Positions 34,376 to 34,786 of a stretch of DNA of 34,786 bases are shown piece after piece. The DNA is taken from NCBI GenBank assembly GCA_964537505.1, contig CAZICK010000037.1:1-34786 (forward strand), written 5' to 3'. The stretch comes from DAINBT01 sp036732785 (lineage in GTDB: Bacteria; Planctomycetota; Phycisphaerae; Sedimentisphaerales; SM23-30). Position numbers and translations under genes: made by a program. The notes beneath the pieces were generated by a model that worked only from the letters and a program-made list of their open reading frames with translations, searched no databases and was not told where the DNA came from. Positions within the stretch are counted from its first letter, which is position 1. Each line of letters opens with the position of its first letter.

Positions 34376-34786
34376 AACCGCGAACAACTGTCACCTCCGC
34401 GAAAAGCCTGCCCTCAACTCGACTGGGGGCCAGAACCCATCTTCCGCCCTGCAAGACCGACACAAAACATCGACTGGCATGCCCGCAAAGCCTAGTGCCG
34501 TCAGCAGCAATATAGAGCCTTTTCGCTCTTGCTTACGCATCAGGGATATGTCTATCAGCCTGAAAATCCACCAACTGCTGATCCGACCGCTCCAAAAGCA
34601 CCTTTCCAACCTGCTTAGGTAACAGAATCAACGCATCAAAATAGTTTTGATGTTGGCGTCATCTTTGCAAAACTTTTAGAGAAAACACATTACGCTGCAA
34701 CGACCATATTCAGGATGACTTGCAACTGTAATTACTAATCAGTACATGGTATAGGCTACAGATTTGGCATGAAAAAAAGAACTGAC
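34376..34786. other. End region without a supported gene
   Basis: A 72-codon minus frame (34391-34609) contains VDVLCRSCRAEDGFW, and an adjacent minus frame reads QVGKVLLERSDQQLVDF before a stop. Each fragment looks partly protein-like, but no frame is continuous or has a ribosome site. It may be a worn gene remnant. No terminator for efp is clear. Confidence 0.25.

Noticed and set aside
34391..34786. A possible transposase remnant on the minus strand at the window end.
   Set aside because: One frame reads AKRLYIAADGT, loosely like some transposases, but it has no supporting motifs, no terminal repeats and no continuous frame.

Overview
The window looks like a chromosomal segment of a planctomycete, most likely class Phycisphaerae. 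This is an inference from gene content: a PEP-CTERM protein beside a paralogue ending in a dockerin-type repeat, a planctomycete-style pseudopilin, a Tat-type lipoprotein-like sulfatase, several glycosidases of clan GH-D and GH130 type, and PilZ proteins. No mobile element, phage region or CRISPR array is visible. TAG is used as an ordinary stop by several intact genes (accD, panC, the sulfatase and others), so the code is standard.

Layout. (1) 216-3433, minus: a GT4-type glycosyltransferase with a helical C-terminal domain, overlapping a GH130 glycosidase/phosphorylase; probably a mannan-type glycan metabolic pair. (2) 3872-11021, plus: asd and truA (1 nt apart), a DUF2330-like membrane protein, a GT4 glycosyltransferase, a LmbE-type deacetylase gene broken by an in-frame TAG, a histidine-phosphatase-like protein without its catalytic histidines, and accD. 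(3) 11241-15990, plus: tRNA-His, an MscS channel, a DUF481 outer-membrane protein with a clear terminator, an AsmA-like protein and a sulfatase. (4) 15962-19891, minus: a probable operon of a 34-codon small ORF, a deoxynucleoside kinase, panC, panD, lgt and a lone membrane domain of the fused-MFS/spermidine-synthase type. (5) 19938-25193, minus: a GH36-like glycosidase, an NCS2 purine-type permease, and a THEP1-like NTPase coupled to a small membrane protein. (6) 25429-28372, minus: pseudopilin, dockerin protein and PEP-CTERM protein, the last two being paralogues. (7) 28977-30295, plus: a decayed secreted GH-D-like glycosidase with an in-frame TAG and an internal deletion with frameshift. (8) 30314-32517: three PilZ-domain genes, two of them a tandem duplication. 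(9) 32628-34375: a MEMO1-like protein (minus) and efp (plus).

Links between genes. Asd supplies the aspartate family, while PanC and PanD make pantothenate for CoA, which AccD and other enzymes use. Lgt prepares lipoproteins such as the lipobox-bearing sulfatase. The secreted glycosidases and the sulfatase fit a polysaccharide-degrading lifestyle.

The least explained signals lie between genes. A two-part element of about 35 bp (CCCAATGGG then CCTGGCAGGGCCAAT) occurs four times, at 3755, 8503, 11022 and 28815. There are three 18-bp iteron-like repeats at 3571, a 10-bp-arm palindrome over the pseudopilin promoter, a long direct repeat before efp, and small ORFs with strong ribosome-binding sites before the kinase operon and the PEP-CTERM gene. 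I found no complete, clearly new defence or metabolic system. The dispersed element and the NTPase/membrane-protein pair are the best candidates for something undescribed.
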